DNA from: JAIPDZ01 sp034522175
GTDB lineage: Bacteria > Desulfobacterota > DSM-4660 > Desulfatiglandales > Desulfatiglandaceae
NCBI GenBank assembly: GCA_034522175.1
Contig: JAXHLQ010000001.1
Span: 2,666,001 to 2,730,000 of the forward strand
Direction: 5' to 3'
DNA: 64,000 nt
Part shown: positions 19,601 through 27,585 of the stretch, piece by piece
Layout: the number at the start of each line of letters is the position of its first letter
How positions within the stretch are numbered: the first letter of the stretch is position 1
Notes under the pieces: generated by a model
Databases searched by the model: none
Seen by the model: the letters and a program-made list of their open reading frames with translations, nothing else
Told to the model about the DNA's origin: nothing
Translations under genes and position numbers: made by a program

Positions 19601-19834
19601 GTTCGACATGCTGTCGAGGAAAAACCCATCCAGTCGGGAAAAACGTATGTCCTCGCCGTTCAAGTTGAGGGATCCCTGGTAAACGGGTATGTGGACAATG
19701 AGGCGGTCATTCGATTTGATGCGGAGAAATCCCTGGAAGGCTATGTGGGACTGTGGACCAAGGCTGATGCCAAGGTCTATTTTGACGATTTGACCATTCT
19801 GAATGGAGATGAAAAACGGGTGGCGGCTTGTTGA
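16676..19834 (+). CDS. PEP-synthase-like protein with C-terminal jelly-roll domain
   Basis: 1052 residues, paralogue of the preceding gene: similar N-terminal segment, ATP-grasp PPDK_N domain (AMRSTAVGEDTEASFAGQY), phosphohistidine domain with His514 in GSVASHLASVARELGLPM, and the same replacement for the PEP barrel (FGYHYATVDI..DNYISMQFGGGAGAY). It adds about 200 C-terminal residues that look like a LamG/DUF1080-type beta sandwich (KTYVLAVQVEGSLVNGYVDN, ending VYFDDLTIL), a fold usually binding carbohydrate or surface ligands. AAAAGGGAG precedes the ATG. The tandem pair suggests two subunits of one system. Substrate and product are unknown. Confidence 0.8.
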   Translation: MEITNLFSKENSCRLLTNLKGKLAEKYKWYREFLLHNHEALQIISDLERLQQGSESFTLPMVKTECQRLFEATGKLVDALSNLSGGRYEALRRVCSNLQEEMKPLFNVEVSKSSTKWVLPLEALTSEMADIAGSKVTHLAAAGNELGLPIPDGFAITAHAFWAFIEENELYGPIEEMLVAVATAKTAQLESSAEAVQKRIQRSPVPAALAEALFKAYEALEMKTRKGVLIAMRSTAVGEDTEASFAGQYTTVLNVGRAELLEAYKTVLASKYSPRAIRYRMRCGLDDRLTPMCVAGITMIDAKSSGVCYSRDPSRSAGSDMLVSVIWGLGEHLVSGEASPDNFYVDRKTLRITGKEINEKTHRIVLLKDGGTRLEETPKKDQTMPAIDDEMALKIARYSLKLEDHFGTPQDVEWCMDFSGRLFILQSRPLGLSQSRPQDEPEEREDLRHRVLLSTGKTASRGTVSGRVIHASSLGDDIGSDDAILVTKTASPEYAKVADSVKGIITELGSVASHLASVARELGLPMIVSANQATTTLTPGAVITMAADTATVYEGKVDELTQTSLLPKENVFKSPVHRKMDAILKKVSPLNLTDPNAPTFTPEHCKTIHDIIRYSHEKVVKEMFGLSGRAADDVTSVKMTASIPLALYFIDLGGGLKDHLTTCDDITPEAITSLPMKALWRGLSHPGVSWAGAVDINTKNLMALMASGPPPEMVSYAIVSRDYANLSIKFGYHYATVDILWSETPEDNYISMQFGGGAGAYHGRALRIHFLSEVLQELGFMVELSGDVLDATVKGYDAPAMEATLDQLGRLLASSRLLDLSIPSQERVHGMKASFFAGDYNFLQQTSNPLPDFYTPTGDWACVEEAGRTRCLQDGSRSGEGVSCTLKNIMGKVVGSRYQRFLDSVRAYHYFPLAILKDSHVKDALIQVTVTPESGCLNNMGGVVFGLKNITHFFVLCLDALEKNISLFEFLKGKPVRHAVEEKPIQSGKTYVLAVQVEGSLVNGYVDNEAVIRFDAEKSLEGYVGLWTKADAKVYFDDLTILNGDEKRVAAC

Positions 19835-19921
19835 TGCATAATGACCCTATGTGAATTGGTTGTTGCCCTTGCCGCTGTTTGTTGAGAGAATACCCTGGAT
19901 TTTGGTAATTTATTCCTTTTA

Positions 19922-19936
19922 TTGAATCAGATTCAA
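19922..19936. promoter_or_regulatory. 15-bp palindrome, candidate operator
   Basis: TTGAATC-A-GATTCAA is a perfect 7-1-7 palindrome 24 bp upstream of the acyl-CoA dehydrogenase start, overlapping the expected 5' leader. Its size and position fit a TetR- or GntR-type repressor of acyl-CoA metabolism. The regulator is not in this window. Confidence 0.5.
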
Positions 19937-19960
19937 AAGGGGGGGGAGGACATGTGATCC

Positions 19961-21103
19961 ATGGAGATCATCACCTACAGTGAAGTGCATCGGATTTTCA
20001 GGGAAGCGGTACGAAAGTTCTGTGAAAAAGAGGTCATCCCCCATGCGGACGCGTGGGAAGAGGCGGGAATCGTCCCCAAAGGGGTATGGCGGAAAATGGG
20101 GGAACAGGGATTTTTATGTATGGATGTCCCGGAAGCATATGGCGGATATGGCGCCGATTTTCTCTATTCGGTCATCCTGATCGAGGAATTGACCCGAACC
20201 GGAAATACCGGTCTCGCAGCGCCCCTTCACAGCGATATTGTGGTCCCCTACATCACGAGTTTCGCCTCTGAAGAACTCAAACAGAAATACCTGCCGGGGT
20301 GTGTCTCCGGTGAGTTCATAACGGCCATTGCCATGACCGAGCCCAACACGGGCAGCGATCTTTCGGCCATACGGACCACGGCGGTGGCGGACGGCGATCA
20401 GGTGGTGATCAATGGCCAGAAGACCTTCATCAGTAACGGGATCAACTGTGATCTCCTGGTATTGGCGGCAAAAGATCCGGCCGTGGAAAATCCCTATCAG
20501 GCCATCGATCTCTATCTCGTCGAGGCCGGGACTCCCGGCTTTGAAAAGGGGAATCAGATAAAAAAGGTGGGATGGCACAGTCAGGATACGGCTGAGCTGT
20601 TCTTTAGTGACTGTCGAATCCCTTCGGCAAACCGTCTGGGACAAAAAGGGTCGGGCTTTATGATGCTCATGGAAAAGCTTCAGCAGGAGCGGCTCGTCTG
20701 TTGCATCATGGCCGTGACGGCTGCGGAGCGGATGCTGGACATGACTGTCGCCTACTGTAAGGAGCGTACGGCATTCGGTCGGCCCATATCCAAATTCCAG
20801 AATTCACAATTCAGAATCGTGGAGATGGCGACGGAAATCCGGCTGGGAAGAACCTTTGTGGATAAACTGGTGATGGACCACGTGGAAGGGGCCAATGTGG
20901 TGGTGAATGTTTCCATGGCCAAGTACTGGACCACCGAGATGGCCATGCGCGTGGCGGACGGATGCGTCCAGCTTCACGGAGGATATGGGTACTGCGAAGA
21001 GTATCCCATCGCCCGGGCCTGGCGGGATGCGAGGGTGATGTCCATCTTTGCCGGGACCAGTGAAATCATGAAGGGGATAGCCGCCAAGTTCATGGGACTT
21101 TGA
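19961..21103 (+). CDS. Acyl-CoA dehydrogenase
   Basis: 380 residues, the full family length. It has the N-terminal helical domain, the FAD/substrate signature AIAMTEPNTGSDLSAI and the C-terminal helical domain with LHGGYGYCEEYPIARAWRD. The usual C-terminal catalytic Glu of MCAD-type enzymes is replaced (IFAGTSEIM); a Glu in the helix-G motif QQERL is present instead, as in the isovaleryl/long-chain type, so activity is expected. It would introduce an alpha,beta double bond and pass electrons to ETF. GGGGGAGGA lies about 10 bp upstream of the start. It heads a set with an acyl-CoA synthetase subunit, LUD and LarA-like genes. Substrate unknown. Confidence 0.93.
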   Translation: MEIITYSEVHRIFREAVRKFCEKEVIPHADAWEEAGIVPKGVWRKMGEQGFLCMDVPEAYGGYGADFLYSVILIEELTRTGNTGLAAPLHSDIVVPYITSFASEELKQKYLPGCVSGEFITAIAMTEPNTGSDLSAIRTTAVADGDQVVINGQKTFISNGINCDLLVLAAKDPAVENPYQAIDLYLVEAGTPGFEKGNQIKKVGWHSQDTAELFFSDCRIPSANRLGQKGSGFMMLMEKLQQERLVCCIMAVTAAERMLDMTVAYCKERTAFGRPISKFQNSQFRIVEMATEIRLGRTFVDKLVMDHVEGANVVVNVSMAKYWTTEMAMRVADGCVQLHGGYGYCEEYPIARAWRDARVMSIFAGTSEIMKGIAAKFMGL

Positions 21104-21233
21104 GGATTGTCGATGGTTGATTTTGGATTGATGATTGAACGCCGCGTGTTCCCAAGGTGTTCCCCGAGAAACGGGATTGAAGATTGAGCGGGGATGATTG
21201 AAGGCATTCAACACCCGGCACGGAAAGGATAAC

Positions 21234-22661
21234 ATGGATATGGTCGATAACGCTTCGAGTAACAAAAACCCCTTTTCACATTTTTTTGAACCCGAAAGTC
21301 TCGCCATCATCGGTTCCTTAAAGGAAGGCGGATTCGGCGGATATGTGGTGGTTAAATCTTTATTAGCGGCAGGGTATAAAGGGAAGATATTTCCCATTAA
21401 TCCCAGTGCGCCCGAGGTGTTGGGCATCAAATCGTATTCGTCCGTGACCGAGGTTCCCGGGCCCATCGATCTGGCCCTCATCATGATCAATGCGAGAAAT
21501 GTGGCAGCGGTCATGGAAGCATGTGCGCAAAAAGGGGTACGTGCGGTAGTGGTAGTGGCCGACGGCTTCGCGGAACGGGATGCACAGGGCGCACAATTGC
21601 AGGATGAATTGGTGGCCATTGGAAAAAGAAGGGGCATCCGAATCATCGGGCCCAATACCGCCGGGATTGCCAATGCCATAAACGGCCTGAATCCCTGTCC
21701 CTACGATGCGGGGTATTATGACTTCAGAAAAGGGCCGATCAGCATCTGTGCCCAGTCGGGTATGATCAATCCGCAGGCGTTCGCCTACCCGCACATGCGA
21801 TTCGGCATCAGTAAGATCTGTGATTTCGGGAACAAGTGTGATCTGGATGAATCCGATCTCCTCGATTACTTGGAAACCGATGCATCCACCGGCGTGATCA
21901 GCATGTATCTCGAAACGATCCGTGACGGTCGGCGATTCATTGACACCTGCAGGCGCGTCTCCGCCAAAAAACCGATATTGGCGCTGAAGTTGGGGACCAC
22001 ACCGGAAGGGGCCCAGGCCTCCCAGTCCCATACGGGATCCATGGCGGTGGATGACGCTGTTTTTCATTCAGCATGCGCCCAGGCCGGGGTGTTGCGTATC
22101 CAGGAGTTCGGCGAGTTGTTTGAGCTTCCCAAGGTGTTCGCGGCCCAGCCCCTTCCCAGGGGGAACCGTTTCGGGATGGTCAGCTATACCGGGGGGGTGG
22201 GGGTCGTGGCAGCGGACGAAGGGGGCAAATATGGCCTCGTGATGGCCGAATTATCCCCCGAAACCGCCCGGATGTTTGATGAAATATTTCCCGGTCTGGG
22301 GAGCATGCCCGTGGATCTCGGGCCGATGATTCCCGTGGTCAAGGATTTTGCCCTGGTGTATTCCAAGATCCTCAAAGCGGTCCTCGATGACACCGAGGTG
22401 GATGCGCTTTTCAATGTATTGTGGGCGGATGCTCACGGAAATAATACCAGGGCCTATATCGAGGCCTGTGAGGAATTGAAGATCCATACGAATAAACCGG
22501 TGGTAACCTGGGTATATGGGCCCAATCCGGATTCGATTCTTGATCTCACTGAAAAGGTCGAAGAACTGGGATTTCCCGTATTTTCAACGCCTGAGCGGTG
22601 TGTCAAGGCCCTGGGGCTGACCGTACGGTATGCGGCGTTGAATGGAAGAAAAACCCATTAA
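21234..22661 (+). CDS. ADP-forming acyl-CoA synthetase, alpha-type subunit
   Basis: 475 residues: CoA-binding Rossmann domain (SLAIIGSLKEGGFGG..), then two succinyl-CoA-ligase-like domains with the phosphohistidine motif SQSHTGSMA (His266). The ATP-grasp beta domain that many fused enzymes carry at the C-terminus is absent, so it needs a separate beta subunit or has another role; none is adjacent. Family reaction: acyl-CoA + ADP + Pi to acid + ATP + CoA. The ATG at 21234 is preferred over upstream TTG because GGAAAGGA lies about 5 bp upstream. The gap before it is a degenerate GATTGA-rich stretch with no gene. Confidence 0.85.
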   Translation: MDMVDNASSNKNPFSHFFEPESLAIIGSLKEGGFGGYVVVKSLLAAGYKGKIFPINPSAPEVLGIKSYSSVTEVPGPIDLALIMINARNVAAVMEACAQKGVRAVVVVADGFAERDAQGAQLQDELVAIGKRRGIRIIGPNTAGIANAINGLNPCPYDAGYYDFRKGPISICAQSGMINPQAFAYPHMRFGISKICDFGNKCDLDESDLLDYLETDASTGVISMYLETIRDGRRFIDTCRRVSAKKPILALKLGTTPEGAQASQSHTGSMAVDDAVFHSACAQAGVLRIQEFGELFELPKVFAAQPLPRGNRFGMVSYTGGVGVVAADEGGKYGLVMAELSPETARMFDEIFPGLGSMPVDLGPMIPVVKDFALVYSKILKAVLDDTEVDALFNVLWADAHGNNTRAYIEACEELKIHTNKPVVTWVYGPNPDSILDLTEKVEELGFPVFSTPERCVKALGLTVRYAALNGRKTH

Positions 22662-22720
22662 TAAACGACATTGAGTCTCCACAGTCCAACACCCGAACCC
22701 ACAACAAGGAGGATGTCACC

Positions 22721-23373
22721 ATGGAAACACCCATCGCCCATTACTGGGAACATCGTTTGGCTGATCTGAAAGAGACCCTGGAGGGGAACAACTTCGGGGT
22801 GTATGTGGCGGCGGATGCCCTGGATGCCAGCCGGATCGTCCAGGAGAAAATCATGCCCAAGACGGGTGCCAAAAGTGTCTCCTGGGGGGGTCCATGACAT
22901 TTATCGCCACAGGGCTTTACGACATCCTTAAGGAGAAAAAAGACCTGGAGGTCCTGGATACGTTCAACAAGTCCCTCCCACCGGAGGAAGCCCTGGCGCT
23001 TCGGAGAAAATCGCTTCTCGTGGATTTGTTCATCACCGGAACAAATGCCGTGACCGAAACCGGTGAACTGGTCAACTTGGATATGTACGGCAACCGCGTG
23101 GCGGCCATAACCTTTGGCCCGAAAAACGTTATTGTGCTGATCGGCCGGAACAAGGTGGTCCCGGACCTGGAGGCGGCCATGGAGCGGATCAAGTCCTATG
23201 CCGCACCGGTCAATGCCATGCGGCTGGACAAGAAGACGCCCTGCGTCAAAACCGCGTGGTGTGAGGAATGCAAAAGCCCGGACCGTATCTGCAACAGCTG
23301 GGCCATCACCCAGAAATCGTTTCCCAAGGGGCGGATCACGGTGGTGTTGATCAACGAAGCGGTCGGGCTGTGA
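22721..23373 (+). CDS. LUD-domain protein, interrupted by one-base frameshift
   Basis: AAGGAGGATG precedes the ATG. The first frame runs through ALDASRIVQEKIMPKTGAKS VSWGG and stops at 22897. The rest, SMTFIATGLYD.. to VINEAVGL, continues in the +1 frame to 23373. Adding one G to the G7 run at 22884-22890 restores the family motif GGSMT and a normal protein of about 217 residues. LUD (LutB/YkgG-type) proteins take part in lactate utilisation and related oxidations. Cys pairs (WCEECKSPDRIC) are present near the C-terminus. The last bases overlap the next gene. Confidence 0.82.
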
Positions 23374-24668
23374 TAAGAAAAAGAGATTTACCATACGTGA
23401 TGCATCGGGGTGTTCCGTCTGATTTCAAGCCGCCTCGCGCTTGGCGTGTGCTGACCTTTGCGGGGATTGACGATACCCCCCCGGCGGGTGATGTGGCGGC
23501 ACGGGCCGAAAATGCGCTGAACTCGCCGGTGCGATCTTCACCCTTGCAGGACCGGGTAAGTGCGTCCAGCACGGTAACGATCTTGATTGAGGATTTGACC
23601 CGGGCCTCTCCCAAGGCTCAGGTTTTGGGGGCGGTTCTGGCGGTGCTGAATGCGGCCGGTGTACAGAGGGACAACATTGCGGTCGTTATTGCGCTCGGCA
23701 CCCACCGGGGACTGACAACAGCAGAGCTGGAGCGGGCCTTTGGCAGGGATCTCGTTTCAACCTATCGCTTCATGAATCACGACTGCCATGCCGCCGACCT
23801 GGTTCCAGCAGGACGGTTGCCCACGGGTCAATCGGTCCGCATACACCCGAGCGCCCATGAGGCCGATGTGACCATGGGTATCGGGTCCATCTTTCCCCAT
23901 CCCATGAATGGGTTTGGCGGCGGCGGAAAGATTCTGTTTCCAGGTGTGGCGGATTTCGATTCCATTCTGGCGCATCATTTCACCTACACGTTTCAATCCG
24001 GCACGGGCTTGGGAAAGATCGAAGCGAATCCTTTCTACGAATCGGTGTGTGACATGGCCCGGTCGGCCGGGCTCGATTTCATCGTCAACAGCATCCTGGA
24101 CCGCCGGGACAACCTCTTTGATGTGGTGGCGGGAGACCCCGTGCATGCCCATCTGGCCGGCATAAAGATCAGTAAATCGATCCTGTCGCAGCCTTTCCAT
24201 AAAAAGGCCGACCTCACCCTGACCACCTCTTTTCCCTATACGGAGGGCCCTCAGATCGTGAAAGCCCTTGCCCCGGCTTCAATGGTCACCAAGGAAGGCG
24301 GGTGCATCATCCTCAGTGCCGAGTGTGACGGAACCCTGCCCGAACCTTTCGTTGAAAGTTTTGAGCGATTCCATAGGCGCCATGGTGCCGACCTGATGAC
24401 CGGGGTCCTCCATCACTTTAATGAAGGCCGGCTGATTATGGACGGGGGCGCCATCGATTACAACATGGCCCTGGGCATGACCCTCGCCATCATGCACCGC
24501 TTCAAGGTGATCCTGGTGTCGGAAGATATCCCCAGGGAAACAGGGACAAGAATGGGATTTATCTACGCCGGGGATCTAAAAGAAGCCTTTGATCTGGCGG
24601 GCAGATACTGCTCATGGCCGGATGTCCATATTATTCCCGCCGGCGGTGTGACCCTGCCGATGATTTAG
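23370..24668 (+). CDS. LarA-like (lactate racemase domain) protein
   Basis: 432 residues from a GTG at 23370 that overlaps the LUD stop. It has the LarA N-domain with ALGTHRGLTTAEL and the second conserved region FPHPMNGFGGGGKILFPG. These hold the His and Lys residues that in LarA ligate or carry the nickel-pincer cofactor. The sequence is divergent from the canonical LarA at 61517-62800, so substrate may differ (2-hydroxyacid epimerisation is the family reaction). Coupling to LUD suggests a shared hydroxyacid pathway (inference). Confidence 0.78.
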   Translation: MIRKRDLPYVMHRGVPSDFKPPRAWRVLTFAGIDDTPPAGDVAARAENALNSPVRSSPLQDRVSASSTVTILIEDLTRASPKAQVLGAVLAVLNAAGVQRDNIAVVIALGTHRGLTTAELERAFGRDLVSTYRFMNHDCHAADLVPAGRLPTGQSVRIHPSAHEADVTMGIGSIFPHPMNGFGGGGKILFPGVADFDSILAHHFTYTFQSGTGLGKIEANPFYESVCDMARSAGLDFIVNSILDRRDNLFDVVAGDPVHAHLAGIKISKSILSQPFHKKADLTLTTSFPYTEGPQIVKALAPASMVTKEGGCIILSAECDGTLPEPFVESFERFHRRHGADLMTGVLHHFNEGRLIMDGGAIDYNMALGMTLAIMHRFKVILVSEDIPRETGTRMGFIYAGDLKEAFDLAGRYCSWPDVHIIPAGGVTLPMI

Positions 24669-24793
24669 ATGAAAATATTACCGTTGACCTCGTGCCCTAC
24701 AAGCAGTAACATGAGAAAAGGTATCACTATAATTTTTCCAATAAATTAGACATAAAATGACGCCGAACTAGCTTTAGGTGATGGTATCATTTC

Positions 24794-24802
24794 TGCTATA
24801 CT
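24794..24802 (+). promoter_or_regulatory. Extended -10 promoter
   Basis: TGCTATACT (TGn-TATACT) lies 50 bp upstream of the lipoprotein start, in an AT-rich 180-bp gap. The -35 region is weak. A palindrome CTTTTTTAAAAAAG at 24801-24814 follows. Confidence 0.4.
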
Positions 24803-24851
24803 TTTTTAAAAAAGTTATTTTTTAACTAGATTCTTGGAAAGGAGGAAAAAT

Positions 24852-25310
24852 ATGGTGTGCCTATATAAGGAGAGCGAAATTAGATCACACAAGGTATTCG
24901 GAGTCTGCGCACTATTTTTATGCTTTGCTATTTTTTCTTTTGGCTGTACATCACTTCAAGATTACAAACCTCAGTCAGAGGAAGAGGAAAGAATTAAGGA
25001 AACAGTTGTCAATTTTATAAAAGGGGCTGATGAAGGTGATGTAAAAAAAGTATCTTCTGTATTGAGTGAAAAAGCAACTTGTATGGTTGGAAATGAAAGG
25101 AAAAGACTATCTAAGGCAGAATATTTGCAATTTTTACAGGAGACTGGTCCTAGACAAAACCCTTTTAATTTAGGGACCCCTGAGATTAAAGTCTCTGGAT
25201 CTGAGGCAGAAGTAAAAGTTTTTGTAACCCATGTTGATTGGCGGGTTCAAATGGTTTTTAAACTTAATAAAGAGAAAGGAAAATGGTCTATTATTAGCTG
25301 GGAATATTAG
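24852..25310 (+). CDS. Lipoprotein with NTF2/SnoaL-like domain
   Basis: 152 residues. Signal region FGVCALFLCFAIFSFGC ends in a lipobox-type Cys, so it should be a membrane-anchored lipoprotein. The rest (about 45-152) has the pattern of a small cone-shaped NTF2-like fold: EERIKETVVNFIKGADEGDV, then mixed beta strands ending GKWSIISWEY. GGAAAGGAGG precedes the ATG. The base composition is clearly more AT-rich than its neighbours and codon choice differs, so it may have been acquired separately. Function unknown. Confidence 0.65.
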   Translation: MVCLYKESEIRSHKVFGVCALFLCFAIFSFGCTSLQDYKPQSEEEERIKETVVNFIKGADEGDVKKVSSVLSEKATCMVGNERKRLSKAEYLQFLQETGPRQNPFNLGTPEIKVSGSEAEVKVFVTHVDWRVQMVFKLNKEKGKWSIISWEY

Positions 25311-25368
25311 AAAATTAAGGGTTTGAGGGATAAACTCAACTTTTATAGTACTGTTAAGGGGGTTAAAG

Positions 25369-26597
25369 ATGAAAAAGAAGTTTTTTTGGCTGATTGCCCT
25401 AATTGTGGTTATCGTTGGCGTGGTTGTTTACTTTGTCATGAGACCCGCAAAGCCCTTGGTGCCCATCAAGGTCGGCATCATCGATTGTTACAGCGGTCCC
25501 CCGGCGGTTTATGGGGAAGACGCCCTCAATGGATTCAAGCTGGCCCTGAAGGATATCAACAAGGAAGGGGTTCTCGGGAAAAAGATTACCTGGACCAAGC
25601 GGGACACCAAGTTCAAGGTGGATCTGGCCCTGAGCATGGCCAAGGAACTGGTGATGCGCGAGGATGTGGATGTCATCGTCGGGACCATCAACAGCGGCGC
25701 GGCCATGGCGGTGTCCGAGGCCATTGCAAAGAAGGAGAAGGTCCCCTTCATCACCTGGATTTCCAAGAGCGAACGGATCACCGGGGAGAAGGGCCACCGG
25801 TATGTCTTTTCCTGCGGCGAGAATACGGCCATGGCCGGAAAGGCAGGCGGTGTGGCCTTGGCCGACAAACCGTATGTCAAGTACTGGATTGCCGGGGATG
25901 ACTATGAATATGGGCACGCCATCGCCGATGCGGCCTGGCGGAATCTCAAAAAGGCCAGGCCGGATGTGGAGTTGATCGGCGAGTCGTGGTGGAAACCGGG
26001 GGAACCTGACCTGGTTCCTTATATCACGTCCATTCTTTCAGCCAAACCCGATGCGGTGATCTTCTGTACGGGGGGACGGAGCATGACCAATGTCATGAAG
26101 GCCATAAAGGCGACGGGCATGGCCAAGAAGGTGCCCATCTGGGTCCACACGGCCACAGACCATGCGGTGCTGAAACCGCTCGGTGCCGAAGCCCCGGAAG
26201 GCGTTATGGGGACCATGGATTATCACTTCTACTATCCGGATACCCAGGCCAATAGGGAATTTGTCAAGGCCTTTGAGGCCGAATACGGCAATCCCCCGGG
26301 ATTTCCGGCATTCCACGGTTATATCACGGCCTACTTCATTGCCGAGGCATTCAAAAGGCGGGTTCCACCGACAAAGAGAAATTTATCGATGCCCTGGAGG
26401 GGATGAAGATCCAGAGCCCGGTGGGCGAGATTGAGATGCGGGCCTGTGACCACCAGGTGGTCCTCCCCATGTATCTCGGTGTCACCAAGCGGGCGGAGGG
26501 GAAAAACCTCGTGATTTCAACGGATATCGTCACCCTGAAGGGCGATCAGGTGATGCCGAGCTGTGAAGAGATCCAGAAAGCCCGTCAAAAGAAGTAG
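25369..26597 (+). CDS. Branched-chain amino-acid type ABC transporter substrate-binding protein (frameshifted)
   Basis: The N-terminal hydrophobic segment (about 5-24) without a clear cleavage site suggests a membrane-anchored binding protein, followed by a LivK/Peripla_BP_6 domain (IKVGIIDCYSGPPAVYGEDA; later AYFIAEAF). The frame breaks at 26353-26358. One extra A in the A4 run gives KKAGSTDKEKFIDALEG and continues to 26597 (about 409 residues in all). Ligands of this family include branched amino acids, amides and aromatic acids. It is the first gene of a five-gene Liv operon; the strong hairpin after it probably sets its higher expression. Confidence 0.85.
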
Positions 26598-26609
26598 CGC
26601 ATCTTCGCC

Positions 26610-26643
26610 GATGGAGCAAAAGCCCCCGGGCTTTTGCTCCATC
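26610..26643 (+). promoter_or_regulatory. 16-bp perfect hairpin between binding-protein and permease genes
   Basis: The arm GATGGAGCAAAAGCCC is matched exactly by GGGCTTTTGCTCCATC across a CC loop. No T-run follows. Such hairpins between binding-protein and permease genes usually stabilise the upstream mRNA or cause partial termination. Confidence 0.65.
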
Positions 26644-26673
26644 ATCTTCCTTACACTTTAAACCATTCATCCT

Positions 26674-27570
26674 ATGGAATTCGGACAAACCATCACCCTG
26701 TCTGCCCTGGCCAGCCATGTCCTGGTGGGCCTGAGCCGGGCCATGATCCTGTTTGTGGTGACTTCGGGTTTGAGCTTTGTATTGGGTGTGCTGCGGGTGC
26801 CCAACGTGGCCCACGGGTCATTGTATATGATCGGTGCCTTTTCCGCCTTCACCATTTCAAAGCTTTTTGGAGGGGGTGCCACCGGATTCTGGCTTGCGCT
26901 CATCCTGGCCCCCTTTGTGGTGGCCGCGGTCAGTTTTGTTGCCGAGCGGTCTTTATTCTGCCACCTCTACCAAAGAGAACATCTGATGCTGCTCCTCTTT
27001 ACCTTTGCGCTGATGCTCATCCTGGGCGATCTGGTCAAGATGTTCTGGGGTGCTGACTACCGATCCATCATGGCGCCCGAGGCCCTGCGCGGATCGGTCA
27101 CGATCTTTGAATCGCCTTTTCCCAAATACAATCTGTTTCTTCTCGCCACAGGTCCGGTGGTGGCGGTGGGGCTCTGGCTTTTTTCCAATAAGACCAAGAT
27201 CGGAAAGATTGCCCGGGCCGCTGCTGTGGACCGGGACATGGTGGGGGCCGTCGGCATCAACGTGAGCTGGGTGTTCGCTTTTGCCTTCGTGCTGGGGTGT
27301 TTCCTGGCGGGACTGGGCGGCGCCCTGGTGTCGCCCACGGTCAGCGTCACCCTCGGGATGGACCACGACATCATTATGGAGGCCTTCCTCATTGTGACCA
27401 TCGGGGGACTCGGGAACATGTGGGGGGCTATGGTGGGCTCTCTTATATTCGGCATTACCCAATCTTTGGGTGTGCTCTTCTGGCCGCAATTCGCCGTCGT
27501 TTTTCCCTATCTCGCCGTGGTGATTATTTTGATCTGGCGACCTACGGGCCTTTTGAAGTCGGTCTGGTAA
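26674..27570 (+). CDS. Liv-type ABC transporter permease, LivH family
   Basis: 298 residues, 8 or so TM helices. The LivH pattern is visible: GLSFVLGVLRVPNVAHGSLYMIGAF near the N-terminus and the EAA-like loop with AFLIVTIGGLGNMWGAMVGSL near residue 230-255. It forms the inner-membrane channel with the LivM protein encoded next. Confidence 0.92.
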   Translation: MEFGQTITLSALASHVLVGLSRAMILFVVTSGLSFVLGVLRVPNVAHGSLYMIGAFSAFTISKLFGGGATGFWLALILAPFVVAAVSFVAERSLFCHLYQREHLMLLLFTFALMLILGDLVKMFWGADYRSIMAPEALRGSVTIFESPFPKYNLFLLATGPVVAVGLWLFSNKTKIGKIARAAAVDRDMVGAVGINVSWVFAFAFVLGCFLAGLGGALVSPTVSVTLGMDHDIIMEAFLIVTIGGLGNMWGAMVGSLIFGITQSLGVLFWPQFAVVFPYLAVVIILIWRPTGLLKSVW

Positions 27571-27585
27571 GGAAGGGTTTTCATC

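Noticed and set aside
22598..22720. Longer start for the LUD protein
   Set aside because: It overlaps the synthetase gene and the ATG at 22721 has a strong ribosome site.
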